Origin: Arcicella aurantiaca | GTDB taxonomy: Bacteria; Bacteroidota; Bacteroidia; Cytophagales; Spirosomataceae | Direction of reading: 5' to 3' | Assembly: GCF_003148625.1 (NCBI RefSeq) | Contig: NZ_QGGO01000026.1 | Span: 1-64,000 of the forward strand | DNA length: 64,000 nucleotides | Shown here: positions 25,209 through 35,890 of the stretch, in pieces | Numbering within the stretch: position 1 is the first letter of the stretch | Layout of the letters: each line of letters begins with the position of its first letter | The notes under the pieces: generated by a model | The model's database searches: none | What the model saw: only the letters and a program-made list of their open reading frames with translations | Told to the model about the DNA's origin: nothing | Program-made: the position numbers and the translations under genes

Positions 25209-27611
25209 ATGAAACAAATATTACAAATAATGTTAGTGAGCATTGCAACACTTTTACAGAGCATGGCTCAGAGTGGAGTGATAAAAGGGCAAATACAGAC
25301 GCATGATGGCAAACCTGCTGAAGCCGTAAATGTTCAGTTGAGTAACACCAATAAAGGAACAATATCAAATGCCGATGGTGTCTATCGGATAGAACGTGTA
25401 AAATCAGGAAACTATACTCTTAAAGTAAGTTTAATAGGTTTAGAAACGAAAGAACAAAAAATTGAAGTAAAAGCAGGACAAACCTTAACTGTTGACTTTA
25501 CCTTAGCTGAAACAGCCAATCAATTACAGGAAGTAGTGATTTCTGCAAAAAATCAATTTGCCCAGAAAGAAAGTGATTATATTGCAAAGATGCCTATCAA
25601 GAATCTTGAAAACCCACAGGCGTACAATGTGGTCAGTAAAGAACTGTTAAAAGAACAACTTATTACAAGTTTTGATGACGCTATTAAAAATGCTCCCGGT
25701 GTAAATCGACTCTGGACAGCCACAGGAAGAGGGGGAGATGGAGCAGGATATTTCTCGATGCGTGGGTTTTCGGTTCAGCCAACAATGATTAATGGAGTGG
25801 CTGGACAAACAAACGGAGGTATTGACCCTGCCAATATTGAACGAATTGAGAGTATTAAAGGCCCTTCAGGAACACTCTTTGGCAGTAGCTTGATTTCATT
25901 CGGGGGATTATTGAATATAGTTACGAAAAAACCTTACGAAAGTTTTGGAGGAGAAGCCAGTTATTCGATGGGGGGCTTTGATTTAAGCCGTCTTACGCTT
26001 GATATAAACACTCCAATTGGTACTGACCAAACAGCTTTATTTAGAATTAATGGTGCAACCAATTATCAGGGGAGTTTCCAAGATGCTGGTTTTAGACAGA
26101 GTTCATTCGTTGCACCGAGCCTAACATATAAAGTCAATGACAAACTATCACTCAATATCACAACTGAATATATGACGCAAACGGGAACGAATCCGCTCAT
26201 GATTTTTCTGAATAGAACCCGAAAATTAATTGCGACAAACCCTTCAGAATTACAATTTGATTATAAGCGTTCATATACAAGCAATGATATAACCATTACA
26301 AACAATACGTTAAATATTTTTGGACAAGCCAATTATACTATTTCTGACAAATGGACTTCTCAAACAAATATTTCAAGAAGTGTTAGAAAATCAGACGGTT
26401 ACTATTCGTATATTATGTATCGTCAGGCAACCAATGACACTCTTGTCAATCGTTTCATTAGCAATCAAAATGCCACAGGAACAACAACCAATATTCAACA
26501 AAATTTTATTGGAGATTTCACTATTGGAAAAATTCGTAACCGTTTAATTGTTGGTTTAGATTATTTACAACTTGTCACACACAATAATAGCACTGATTAT
26601 ATTCAGTTTGACCAAGTCAATACCAGTAAAGCCAATGACACCCGTTACGCTTTATTAACAAAGGCGGCATTAGATGCTAAATTGGCGGTTAATACTGCTC
26701 CGACTAAATCCCAAACGGATTCAAGAACTTACAGTGCATATCTCTCAGATGTCGTTAATATAAACGAAAAATTGATGCTGATGATGAGCTTACGTTTTGA
26801 CCATTTTGAAAATATAGGAACAACCAATTTTGCAACGGGTATTACAACGGGCAACTACAATCAAAGTGCTGTTTCTCCAAAATTGGGTATCGTTTATCAA
26901 TTACTAAAAGATAAAGTTTCCCTTTTTGGAAACTACATGAATGGTTTTAGAAATGTAGCCCCTGTCATACAACCCTTAGCAGACCTCGACGGAACATTTA
27001 AACCACAACAAGCAAATCAATATGAAGGAGGGGTTAAACTTGACCTTCTACAAAGCCGTTTGAGCTTGACAGCAAGTTATTATGATATTATGGTTAATAA
27101 TATGACTCGTTCAGAAGTCTTAATTCGTGATGGCAAACAATATAACGTTACAGTTCAAGATGGGTCTCAACAAAGCAAAGGGGTAGAATTTGATTTAGTG
27201 GCAAACCCAATTAACGGGTTGAATATCGTTTTGGGTTATGCTCATAATGACAGCAAGCAATTAAAAGTAGCAGAAAGTTTGCTCAATCGCCGTCCAACAA
27301 GTGCAGGTCCAGCAGATTTAGTCAATTTTTGGGCAAGCTATACTTTCATTGATGGAAAAATAAAAGGATTAGGCTTAGGATTTGGAGGAAATTATGTCAG
27401 TAAAAATGAAATTACCAATAATGCCATTACAGGTGTATTTACGCTCCCAAGTTATACGGTTTTAAATGCTACTGTTTTTTATGGTATTCAAAAGTTCAGA
27501 ATTGGGCTTAAAGTCGATAATCTAACCAATAAAGAGTATTTCGGAGGGTGGTCAACCGTAGAGCCACAAATGCCACGTCGTTTAATGGGTAGTGTTACAT
27601 TCAAATTTTAA
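25209..27611 (+). CDS. TonB-dependent receptor with carboxypeptidase-like domain
   Basis: Outer-membrane energised import channel. A signal peptide (to about residue 20, MAQSG) is followed by a carboxypeptidase-regulatory-like domain (GVIKGQIQTHDGKPAEAVNV), a plug (about 120-240, IESIKGPSGTLFGS) and a 22-strand-type barrel ending in Phe (SVTFKF). The plug and barrel resemble siderophore receptors. It begins a Fur-boxed operon with a second receptor, a PepSY protein and a DUF4198 protein. The particular siderophore is unknown. Confidence 0.92.
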   Translation: MKQILQIMLVSIATLLQSMAQSGVIKGQIQTHDGKPAEAVNVQLSNTNKGTISNADGVYRIERVKSGNYTLKVSLIGLETKEQKIEVKAGQTLTVDFTLAETANQLQEVVISAKNQFAQKESDYIAKMPIKNLENPQAYNVVSKELLKEQLITSFDDAIKNAPGVNRLWTATGRGGDGAGYFSMRGFSVQPTMINGVAGQTNGGIDPANIERIESIKGPSGTLFGSSLISFGGLLNIVTKKPYESFGGEASYSMGGFDLSRLTLDINTPIGTDQTALFRINGATNYQGSFQDAGFRQSSFVAPSLTYKVNDKLSLNITTEYMTQTGTNPLMIFLNRTRKLIATNPSELQFDYKRSYTSNDITITNNTLNIFGQANYTISDKWTSQTNISRSVRKSDGYYSYIMYRQATNDTLVNRFISNQNATGTTTNIQQNFIGDFTIGKIRNRLIVGLDYLQLVTHNNSTDYIQFDQVNTSKANDTRYALLTKAALDAKLAVNTAPTKSQTDSRTYSAYLSDVVNINEKLMLMMSLRFDHFENIGTTNFATGITTGNYNQSAVSPKLGIVYQLLKDKVSLFGNYMNGFRNVAPVIQPLADLDGTFKPQQANQYEGGVKLDLLQSRLSLTASYYDIMVNNMTRSEVLIRDGKQYNVTVQDGSQQSKGVEFDLVANPINGLNIVLGYAHNDSKQLKVAESLLNRRPTSAGPADLVNFWASYTFIDGKIKGLGLGFGGNYVSKNEITNNAITGVFTLPSYTVLNATVFYGIQKFRIGLKVDNLTNKEYFGGWSTVEPQMPRRLMGSVTFKF

Positions 27612-27620
27612 TTACGAATT

Positions 27621-30077
27621 ATGAAATTTTTTCTAACAAATATATTTTTATTATTGAGTATTACTGTATTTGCCCAAAAGTATAATGTATCGGGGCATAT
27701 AACAGATTCTAAACAAACAAAATTAGCGGGAATAACGGTAAAGATAAAAGCATCAAAAGGGGGTACAGTAAGTAATCAAGATGGTTTTTTCTCCATAGCC
27801 AATATTGAGAAAGGAGAGTATATTTTAGAAGTCTCTGGTGTTGGATATGAAAAACTTTTTCATCCTGTAAAAATTGATGGAGCAAATATTAGTATTTCTT
27901 TACAATTAAACGAAGCCTCAACCGAACTTCAAACAGTTGAAATAACAGGAAGAAAAGAAACTGAATATAAAAACAGTGCGACTTTTATTGGTTCTAAATC
28001 GGCAACGGCTTTAAAAGATTTACCTCAATCTATTAGCTATGTAACCAAAGAGTTAATTCAAGACCAAGCGGCTTTTCGGGTGAATGATGTGGTCAAAAAC
28101 ATGAGTGGCGTTAGTCAGTTTACTTTTTATAATGACCTCACCATCAGAGGGCATCGAGTAAGTGGAAACGATAATTATTCGATGTTAGTCAACGGAATGC
28201 GTGCATTTACGAGTTTCTGGAAACAGCAATTGATACCTCATATTGAACGAGTAGAAGTCATTAAAGGACCTTCTTCAGCACTTTTCGGAAATGCTGCGGC
28301 TGGTGGTTCATTAAACCGTGTGACGAAAAAACCTTTGGACGAAAAACGTCAATCCTTTAATATCTCGATGGGAAGCTTCGCTAATTTCAGAACTACCGCA
28401 GATTTTACAGGACCAATGAACGAAGAAAAAACTTTGTTATATCGTCTAAACGTAGGTTACGAAAATTCAGGGTCATTTCGTGATTTGCAATTTGAAAAAA
28501 ATTACATCATTGCTCCCTCTTTCTCGTTTTTACCCAACCATAAAACCCGTATAAACTTTGATATTGTTCTACAAAATGGCGACTCTCGTTTAGATAGAGG
28601 ACAATCTGTTTTGGGAACAGGAGATTTATATTCTACCCCAATTTCAAAATCATTAAATCGTTCAAATGATTATTTAAAAGAAAACGTATATAATGCAACG
28701 GTATCGTTAAATCATAAGTTTTCTAATCGTATCAGCTTTAATTCATCATTTATGAGAACTTCGTATGATGAAGATTTATTAGAACATCGTTCTGCCAATA
28801 CCTATGCCAAAGATGCTGCGGGTAAACTGATTGATTCACAGGTTGAAATGCAGGTGTTTATCCGTAAAAGGACTTTCAACGTAGATAATGTTTCTAACTA
28901 TTTTAATATAGATGTTGATTTAGGGAAAACCGCCCATAAACTCGTTATTGGTTACGATTATGCTCAGGAAGTTTTAGCCGCTGGAGGCTCACAACTTACC
29001 GCCCGAGGATACCGAAATGCCACCAATACAGGAAGTATCAATACGTATGATGCTACAAAAAAGGCTAATTATCTGTTAGATGCCGCTGGAAACCCCGTTC
29101 CTAATGTTGCTCATTATGATTTGAAAGCTACCAATCCATACTTTTTGGCTGATATGAGCAAGTATTTCTATCAACGAACAGACTATCCATCAACTTTTTA
29201 TTCCACTCAAGGAATTTATTTACAAGACCAAATAACCTATAAAAACCTACAAGTGCTATTGGGTTTACGTCAGGATTATTTTACAGATTTAGAAAATTAT
29301 AATACTTCGACCGAGAATAAAGTAACCCAAAAAGCCCTCATCCCAAGAGTTGGATTGGTTTATACGCTCAATAATCATATTAATGCGTATGGAACATTTG
29401 TTAAAGGGTATCAACCACAGACTTCAACGGCGGTTTCAAATGTAAATGCTGGTGGGCCATTTGACCCACTTTATAGCACCCTTTACGAAGTTGGAGCAAA
29501 AACAGATTGGTTTGATAAGCGTTTAACTGCCAATGTTTCCATTTATCAACTAACCGTAGATGGAGCTTTGTATAACGCAGGCGTAAGCGGACAACCTGAT
29601 TTATTAACGCAAGTAGGACGAGAAGTTTCAAAAGGAATTGAATTTGATATTATTGGGCAATTAGCAACCAACTGGAACTTAATTATCAATTACTCTTACA
29701 ATGATGCCACGTTCACGCAAAGTAAAGACGAAACCCTGATTGGTCGTCAGAAACCCAATGCCCCAAAACATCAAGGGAATATTTGGACAAAATATGTTAT
29801 CAGCAAAGGAAATTTAAGTGGTTTGGGCATCGGTTTAGGTACAAACTTCGCAACGGAACGTTTGGGGTCTATCGTGGCAGCGGGTGCAGCACCACAAGCA
29901 ATTCCAGCCTATCAATTGTTAACAGGGGCTATTTATTATAAAGTAGGCAAATGTCAACTTCAATTAAATGCCAATAACCTAAGCAACACCACGTATTGGG
30001 TAGGAGGATATGATAAAATCAGAATGTTTCCAGGCTCTCCACGTACTTGGATGTTGAGTATTAATTATGCCATTTAG
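27621..30077 (+). CDS. TonB-dependent siderophore receptor
   Basis: An 818-residue receptor. The signal peptide ends at VFAQ (about residue 18); a carboxypeptidase-like domain, a plug with LPQSISYVTKELIQDQ and VEVIKGPSSALFGN, and a barrel follow. The LPQSISVVT-type opening is typical of FhuA/FpvA-type siderophore receptors. It starts nine bases after the preceding receptor gene. Two adjacent receptors may import different ferric chelates that feed the same PepSY protein downstream. Confidence 0.93.
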   Translation: MKFFLTNIFLLLSITVFAQKYNVSGHITDSKQTKLAGITVKIKASKGGTVSNQDGFFSIANIEKGEYILEVSGVGYEKLFHPVKIDGANISISLQLNEASTELQTVEITGRKETEYKNSATFIGSKSATALKDLPQSISYVTKELIQDQAAFRVNDVVKNMSGVSQFTFYNDLTIRGHRVSGNDNYSMLVNGMRAFTSFWKQQLIPHIERVEVIKGPSSALFGNAAAGGSLNRVTKKPLDEKRQSFNISMGSFANFRTTADFTGPMNEEKTLLYRLNVGYENSGSFRDLQFEKNYIIAPSFSFLPNHKTRINFDIVLQNGDSRLDRGQSVLGTGDLYSTPISKSLNRSNDYLKENVYNATVSLNHKFSNRISFNSSFMRTSYDEDLLEHRSANTYAKDAAGKLIDSQVEMQVFIRKRTFNVDNVSNYFNIDVDLGKTAHKLVIGYDYAQEVLAAGGSQLTARGYRNATNTGSINTYDATKKANYLLDAAGNPVPNVAHYDLKATNPYFLADMSKYFYQRTDYPSTFYSTQGIYLQDQITYKNLQVLLGLRQDYFTDLENYNTSTENKVTQKALIPRVGLVYTLNNHINAYGTFVKGYQPQTSTAVSNVNAGGPFDPLYSTLYEVGAKTDWFDKRLTANVSIYQLTVDGALYNAGVSGQPDLLTQVGREVSKGIEFDIIGQLATNWNLIINYSYNDATFTQSKDETLIGRQKPNAPKHQGNIWTKYVISKGNLSGLGIGLGTNFATERLGSIVAAGAAPQAIPAYQLLTGAIYYKVGKCQLQLNANNLSNTTYWVGGYDKIRMFPGSPRTWMLSINYAI

Positions 30078-30078
30078 G

Positions 30079-31203
30079 ATGAAAAATATCAAGAAATTAA
30101 TTGGACAAATACACCTTTGGCTGGGCTTGGCATCGGGTTTAATTATGTTTGTGGTGTCTATTACAGGAGCTTTGTATGCTTTTCAGGAGGAATTTGATGA
30201 TTTTACAAAATCAGAATTTCTCTATGTAAACGATTTGGCAAACCATTCACGACTAACACCAAATGTATTATTAGCTAATTTCAAAAAAGCATACCCTAAA
30301 GAAAAAGTTAGTCAGATAAGAATCAAAACAGTACCCAGTAATAGTGCTGTTTTGATAATCACCCAAAAACGAAAAGCCATTGCGATGAATCCATTTACGG
30401 GTAAAATTCATGGAGAAAAACGTATGGATAGAGATTTTATGATGATTGTTGTCCAATTACATATCAATTTATTATTGGGTGAAGTTGGTGAAGAAATCAT
30501 TAAATGGAATACGCTTATCTTTTTTGTGATGTTACTTTCTGGGTTTTATTTGTGGTTTCCTTCCAAAAAAAATCAGTTAAAGTCTGCTTTTAAAATGAAA
30601 TGGAATGCCACCAAAAAACGGATTAATTACGACTTACACAATGTTTGGGGGTTCTATTTTCTCTGGATTTTATTGCCCATTACTTTCACAGGGTTATTTT
30701 GGGTATTTGAGAGTGTTCCCGAAGCGATTTATAAGTTGAATGGAATACCGATGACTTACAAGAAAAAAGTTAGCTCTATTTATAATCCCGATAGCCCGAA
30801 AGTATCATTAGATTCTCTTTTTGGAGTGGCAACGTCTTACGGAGCATATATCTCAGCCAATATTCAATTACCCAAAGACAGCGTTGGTACCTATCGTTTT
30901 GTCATGCGATATCCTTATCAATGGGTACGGCAACAAAATACTTTCGTATTTGATCAATACAAAGGAACATTACTGAGTCAGGACTTATACAAAAATTATG
31001 CTATTGCAGATAAAATTAGAATGTCCAATTTTGATTTACACACCGGCAGAATGTTTGGTTTTGGGGGTAAATTGTTAGCCTTATTAGCAGGTCTTTTTGG
31101 GGCAAGTTTACCCATTACAGGTTTTTACATTTGGTGGGGAAAACGCAAAAAAGTAATCAAGAAAGTAACAACAACACAATTCGTAAATCAAGTACAAATA
31201 TGA
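30079..31203 (+). CDS. PepSY-associated TM protein, probable ferric-chelate reductase
   Basis: An inner-membrane protein with four helices (about 13-35, 140-160, 190-215 and 330-352) and PepSY domains in the periplasmic loops (LANFKKAYPKEKVSQIRIK). Members beside siderophore receptors, such as FoxB of Pseudomonas, reduce ferric siderophores in the periplasm and bind haem through membrane His residues. Here HIN, HNVWGFYF and DLHTGRMFG supply candidate His ligands. The ATG at 30079 follows the receptor stop; an ATG at 30067 inside the receptor is possible. Coupled by ATGA to the next gene. Confidence 0.82.
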   Translation: MKNIKKLIGQIHLWLGLASGLIMFVVSITGALYAFQEEFDDFTKSEFLYVNDLANHSRLTPNVLLANFKKAYPKEKVSQIRIKTVPSNSAVLIITQKRKAIAMNPFTGKIHGEKRMDRDFMMIVVQLHINLLLGEVGEEIIKWNTLIFFVMLLSGFYLWFPSKKNQLKSAFKMKWNATKKRINYDLHNVWGFYFLWILLPITFTGLFWVFESVPEAIYKLNGIPMTYKKKVSSIYNPDSPKVSLDSLFGVATSYGAYISANIQLPKDSVGTYRFVMRYPYQWVRQQNTFVFDQYKGTLLSQDLYKNYAIADKIRMSNFDLHTGRMFGFGGKLLALLAGLFGASLPITGFYIWWGKRKKVIKKVTTTQFVNQVQI

Positions 31204-31907
31204 AAAAAATAGGAATGTTAGTAATGGCAGTGATGCTCCCAATTTTGTCGATGGCACATGGGTATTGGTTAGAAACAAAGGGGTCTGGCAAAGTTGGCGA
31301 ACCCGTAAAAGTATTATTATTTTTTGGAGAATATGGGGCTAATCTTCGTGAAAAGGGAACAAAATTAGATAAAATGGCTGATATTAAAGTAGCCCTTATT
31401 GACGTAGTCGGAAATAAAACAGATATTCAAATGACCCAAACAGATACCCATTGGGAAGGAACATTTACTCCTAAAACAGCAGGCAATTATCAAATTTTGG
31501 GTATTAATGATACTCGTGAAGTACAAGATTGGACGAAACACAAATTAGGAATTACTCGTCCAGTACAGTTTTTAAGAACAAATTATGTTGCAGGAAATAT
31601 TCCCAATAATCAGTCAAAAACATATCAGTTTTTTGATATTGTAGCCGAATTACAGAAAGATGTTTTAAAAATAACCATCATTAAAGATAAACAACCATCA
31701 GAAAAAACAAGTGTTACAATCATCAATCCACAAACTTGGGAGAAAACCAACCTTACCAATACCGATGGCACAGTTACGTTTCCATTAGCAGGAAAAGGGC
31801 TTTATCTTATTGAGGCAGAATGGATTGATACAACCAAAGGGAATTTCAAGGGAAAAGACTATGAATCAATCCGTTATAAATCAGAAACAACTTTTGTTGT
31901 GAATTAA
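31200..31907 (+). CDS. DUF4198 periplasmic protein
   Basis: A 235-residue exported protein of the DUF4198 group, which is often found with metal transporters. A signal peptide ends near SMAHGYWLE, placing His-Gly at the mature N-terminus, as is common in this family. Two beta-sandwich-like halves follow (VLLFFGEYGANLREKG and VTIINPQTWEKTNLTNTDG). The ATG at 31200 overlaps the PepSY gene's stop, so translation is coupled. A periplasmic metal-handling role is inference from context. Confidence 0.82.
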   Translation: MKKIGMLVMAVMLPILSMAHGYWLETKGSGKVGEPVKVLLFFGEYGANLREKGTKLDKMADIKVALIDVVGNKTDIQMTQTDTHWEGTFTPKTAGNYQILGINDTREVQDWTKHKLGITRPVQFLRTNYVAGNIPNNQSKTYQFFDIVAELQKDVLKITIIKDKQPSEKTSVTIINPQTWEKTNLTNTDGTVTFPLAGKGLYLIEAEWIDTTKGNFKGKDYESIRYKSETTFVVN

Positions 31908-32001
31908 TACGACGGCATACTTATCTTTTGACTATGCCTAATAACTCAGCATTTATATTAACAATCCAATAATTATTAGTTAATGGTTATGAATGACAGT
32001 C

Positions 32002-32028
32002 TTACTGGAGAATTTTTTTCCAGTAAGA
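32002..32028. terminator. hairpin ending the receptor operon
   Basis: Perfect 9-bp arms CTTACTGGA and TCCAGTAAG enclose GAATTTTTT. It follows the DUF4198 gene by 95 bp and precedes the next receptor. There is no T-tract after the stem, so termination would be weak. Confidence 0.55.
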
Positions 32029-32079
32029 TTTAACAACACTATGTTAATAATTATATCAGTAAAAATTAATCCATAAATT

Positions 32080-34449
32080 ATGAAACTAATCTTTACAATA
32101 CTAATAACACTATTAAGTGTTGTTTTATATGCTCAAAACGCCAGTGTAACGGGTATGGTGGCAGTCTCGGATGGGAAATCTGCCGAGTTTATCAATGTAC
32201 AGTTAAAGGGTGCAAAACGGGGTACAGTAACAGATAGTGAAGGAAAATTTAAAATTGACAATCTGAATGCTGGCGTACACACCCTTATTTTTAGCGGTAT
32301 TGGATTTGACACGCAGGAAATAAAATTTCAGGTAAGAACTGATGCAAATAAAATTCTTGAAAAAGTTATCTTAAAAGAAAACACTCGTAATCTCAATGAA
32401 GTTGTTGTTTCTGGACAAAAATCTGAAAAGTATATTGCAGATGTTCCTTCTCAATCTCTTCGATTAGCAGCTCCACTCATTGAAATCCCACAGAATATTA
32501 GTGTTGCCACTCGTCAGACAATTATTGATATGGGAATGCTCAATAAAAATGATGTGATTAGAGCCGTGAGTGGAATTACTAAAACTTACGGTGATGACTT
32601 AGATGCAAGTCTTTTGATAAGAGGAACAAACGCAACGTATAGCACATACCGTAATGGCGTTGGAGGACCTATTTGGTGGAATGCTCAAGAAGATGCCTCG
32701 ATGATTGAACGTGTAGAATTTGTGAAAGGGCCTGCTGGTTTTATGCTTGCCAATGCAGAACCTGGAGGCTTAGTAAATACGGTTACAAAACAACCAACCC
32801 ACGAACGAATCAATGAGGTTAGTTTTGGAATGGGAAGTTACAATATGATGCGTACTGCGGTTGATTTGGGAGGAGAATTTACGGAGGGCGGAAAATTAAC
32901 CTACCGACTAAATACAGGTTTTCAGCAAAGTGCTAAGTTTTATAAACTGAGTAATTTTAATAGATTTTTCGTTTGTCCTGCTCTCAAATATGACTTTACA
33001 GATAAGTCGAGCATTACTTTAGAACATAACTATGTCAAGGCGGTATCGGCACATAATGCGTATAATCAAATTTCGATTAATGAACAGTTTTATGCCTTGC
33101 CTTACAATATGGCAATGAATGACCCTAATATTGGCAATTTTATGGGAGCAGATGTTTATACTCGTCTTGCCTTTAATCATCAAATAAATGACCAATGGAA
33201 ACTCAATGCTCAAGTGGCATACATGACAACCGACTGGGACGGAATGGCTCTGTACGTCAATGGATTGTCTGCTACAAAAGATACTATTTATCGTACCAAT
33301 TCAAGTAGTGATTGGTACGGAAAGTTGTATAATATGCAAGTATTTGCAGATGGAAAGTTTAATACAGGAAATGCCGTTGAACATAAAGTTTTGATTGGTT
33401 TAGACTTTGGAGATGGTGGCGAAGGAAGTACGTATGGAGGAGATTGGAGTAATCCCAAAAGATTACAATTATCTATCAAAAACCCTATTTATTATGTTCC
33501 AAAAGATAGTTTGACGGCTTTCCCTGCTGAAAATAAAGGTTCTTGGATGGCAACTAATAAATGGCAAGCCTTATATGTGCAAGACCATATCAAAATTGCT
33601 AAAAAATATATCGTTACTTTAGCTGGTAGATTTACGATGCTGACCACAGGACAAGATTATAATGGTGGCGTGGATGACCCTGAGTATGAAATTACCGAAA
33701 ATGCGTTCACTCCTCGAATAGGGCTAACCTATTTACCGTCTGACAATCTATCTATTTTTGCAATTTACGACCAAAGCTTTTTGCCACAAAGAGGGGCAGT
33801 TTTTGGGGGTAGTCGTCTGCCACCACTGACAGGAAGTAATAAAGAAATTGGTATAAAAGCATTATTGTTCAATAAGAAATTATCCCTAAATGCTTCTGTT
33901 TACAGCATTGAAAAGAATAATGTAAGTACCACAGACCCCATACATGATGGGTTTTATTTGCAAACAGGACAAATAAAAAGTGAAGGTTTTGAAATGGATA
34001 TGATTGGAAATATTACTGATAATCTTTCTGTAATAGCTAATTACTCTTATACAAATGCAAGGGTGACAAAAGATTTAGATTCGACAGTTGTTGGCATCAA
34101 AAATTATGGTACACCAGACCAAACGATGAATGCTTGGCTAAAATATAAATTTAATGAAGGACTTTTGAAAGGTTTGAGCTTTGGAGCAGGCGTACAACAC
34201 ATGGGCAATAGGAGTGGCGTATATGTAGGATGGGGTAGTGAATTTGGCAATAAAAACCTACCAACTTATACTATTTACGATGCTTGTGTAAATTACAATT
34301 TCTCAAAAATATCAATCGGTTTGAATGTCTATAATCTGACAAATCAAAAATATGTAAGTAATGGTTATTACAGCCCAGATGCTCAGGAATGGGTATATTC
34401 ACCGGGTACTCCTATCAATTTCCGTTTACAAACTACCATTAAATTTTAA
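32080..34449 (+). CDS. TonB-dependent siderophore receptor
   Basis: The third receptor of the island, 789 residues. It has a signal peptide ending YAQNA, a carboxypeptidase-like domain (VTGMVAVSDGKSAEFINVQL), a plug with PQNISVATRQTIIDMG and VEFVKGPAGFMLAN, and a barrel ending TTIKF. It is 172 bp after the DUF4198 gene, beyond a hairpin, so it may have its own promoter, though I saw no convincing Fur box there. It is followed five bases later by an unknown outer-membrane protein. Confidence 0.92.
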   Translation: MKLIFTILITLLSVVLYAQNASVTGMVAVSDGKSAEFINVQLKGAKRGTVTDSEGKFKIDNLNAGVHTLIFSGIGFDTQEIKFQVRTDANKILEKVILKENTRNLNEVVVSGQKSEKYIADVPSQSLRLAAPLIEIPQNISVATRQTIIDMGMLNKNDVIRAVSGITKTYGDDLDASLLIRGTNATYSTYRNGVGGPIWWNAQEDASMIERVEFVKGPAGFMLANAEPGGLVNTVTKQPTHERINEVSFGMGSYNMMRTAVDLGGEFTEGGKLTYRLNTGFQQSAKFYKLSNFNRFFVCPALKYDFTDKSSITLEHNYVKAVSAHNAYNQISINEQFYALPYNMAMNDPNIGNFMGADVYTRLAFNHQINDQWKLNAQVAYMTTDWDGMALYVNGLSATKDTIYRTNSSSDWYGKLYNMQVFADGKFNTGNAVEHKVLIGLDFGDGGEGSTYGGDWSNPKRLQLSIKNPIYYVPKDSLTAFPAENKGSWMATNKWQALYVQDHIKIAKKYIVTLAGRFTMLTTGQDYNGGVDDPEYEITENAFTPRIGLTYLPSDNLSIFAIYDQSFLPQRGAVFGGSRLPPLTGSNKEIGIKALLFNKKLSLNASVYSIEKNNVSTTDPIHDGFYLQTGQIKSEGFEMDMIGNITDNLSVIANYSYTNARVTKDLDSTVVGIKNYGTPDQTMNAWLKYKFNEGLLKGLSFGAGVQHMGNRSGVYVGWGSEFGNKNLPTYTIYDACVNYNFSKISIGLNVYNLTNQKYVSNGYYSPDAQEWVYSPGTPINFRLQTTIKF

Positions 34450-34454
34450 GGTCA

Positions 34455-35747
34455 TTGAGTATAATTTATAACTATCGACTGGTTTTCTTGATGGTGGTTT
34501 TCTTACAACTACTGTCAGGGAAAATCATGTCGCAAAGCACAGCTAATGTATTCATTAACTGTGCTACAACAGAGACTCGCTGCTATCGGGATTATTTATT
34601 CCAAACACTCAGTAATTGTAATTTTGTTTGGGATGCCAATAATGCCGATGTTCAGATTTTGGTATCAGAAAAACAAAATTCACAAGGAGGTTTTAGAATC
34701 AATTTTGAATTTACAGGAATGAAAACCTTATTTGGTAAAAAAGATACCCTTTGGTTTGACTTACCACAAGGACAAACCGAAGAGTTTATCAGAACAAATA
34801 TCGTTCAACAGATTTCAAAAGGGTTAAATTATCTTTTTCATCATACCATTTTTGCACAATCCTTTGATATTAAGCCTCTTGCTATTTTAAAAACCGAACC
34901 CAAACCCAACCAAGCTCAACAACATGACCCCTGGAATTTATGGAATTTTACGGCAAGTGTTGAAGGCTATATTGAGGGGCAATCTAACTACCTATTCTAT
35001 AATATTGAACCCAAATTTACTGCCAGAAAAATAACGCCCAAACATAAATGGGTGCTAAATATTCAGCAAGGATTCAAACAGAATAGTTATACAATCAATG
35101 AGGAAAAACAGTCTATTCTTGTTAAAAGTTTAGATATTATTCCGTTATATGCTGGCAGTATTAATGAACATTGGTCGTGGGGAGCAATGATACATTATAG
35201 AACTAACGAGTATGTAAATTTGAAAAGTAGTGTTAGAATTGCCCCTATTATTGAATACAATATATTCCCCTATTCCAAAAATTTGGTAAAACAGATGCGT
35301 TTGGCTTATCAAATAGGTTTGCAAAAACAACGTTACTTGGGCGAAACAATTTATGAAAAATTAGAAGAAACACTCCCATATCAAAGATTAGCTTTACTCA
35401 CAGACATTACCCGCAATTGGGGAAGTATAAGAGGAACTGTACAAAGTAGTAGTTTCTTGAATGATTTACAGAAAAATAGATTATCGTTTTCCTCAGAGTT
35501 CAGCTTTCGATTAGCCAAAGGGCTTTTTTTTAATGTCAATGGGCAATTTGAAATCATTAACGACCAAATAAGTTTATTAAAAAAACCTTTGGCTGACGAT
35601 GTGTATCTTTTAGGCGGGCAACAATTAGCGACTAAAAACAACTTTTGGGGTGAATTTGGGCTTACTTATACTTTTGGTAGCAAGTATAACAGTATTGTCA
35701 ACCCTCGAATGGGCTATTTAGATGAAGTGTGGTTTCAAAACAAATAA
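34455..35747 (+). CDS. predicted outer-membrane protein of unknown function
   Basis: I do not recognise this 430-residue protein. The TTG start at 34455 gives a proper signal peptide (MSIIYNYRLVFLMVVFLQLL then SGKIMSQS); the ATG at 34491 would remove its basic part. Residues about 30-140 form a soluble domain (VFINCATTETRCYRDYLF). Residues 160-430 alternate polar and aromatic residues as in a beta-barrel. It is five bases after a receptor gene and is probably co-transcribed with it. Confidence 0.65.
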   Translation: MSIIYNYRLVFLMVVFLQLLSGKIMSQSTANVFINCATTETRCYRDYLFQTLSNCNFVWDANNADVQILVSEKQNSQGGFRINFEFTGMKTLFGKKDTLWFDLPQGQTEEFIRTNIVQQISKGLNYLFHHTIFAQSFDIKPLAILKTEPKPNQAQQHDPWNLWNFTASVEGYIEGQSNYLFYNIEPKFTARKITPKHKWVLNIQQGFKQNSYTINEEKQSILVKSLDIIPLYAGSINEHWSWGAMIHYRTNEYVNLKSSVRIAPIIEYNIFPYSKNLVKQMRLAYQIGLQKQRYLGETIYEKLEETLPYQRLALLTDITRNWGSIRGTVQSSSFLNDLQKNRLSFSSEFSFRLAKGLFFNVNGQFEIINDQISLLKKPLADDVYLLGGQQLATKNNFWGEFGLTYTFGSKYNSIVNPRMGYLDEVWFQNK

Positions 35748-35890
35748 ACGCTAAAAAACTTATAGTATGCTTAAATAGAACCATTTACAGAAAATACACT
35801 GCTCAATCAATTCCCAAAATATGCAAAAACTCAAGGGTATTTAGTCAGCATAAATGAGTTAGATAAACTAACATAATTCCCTAAGCTAAC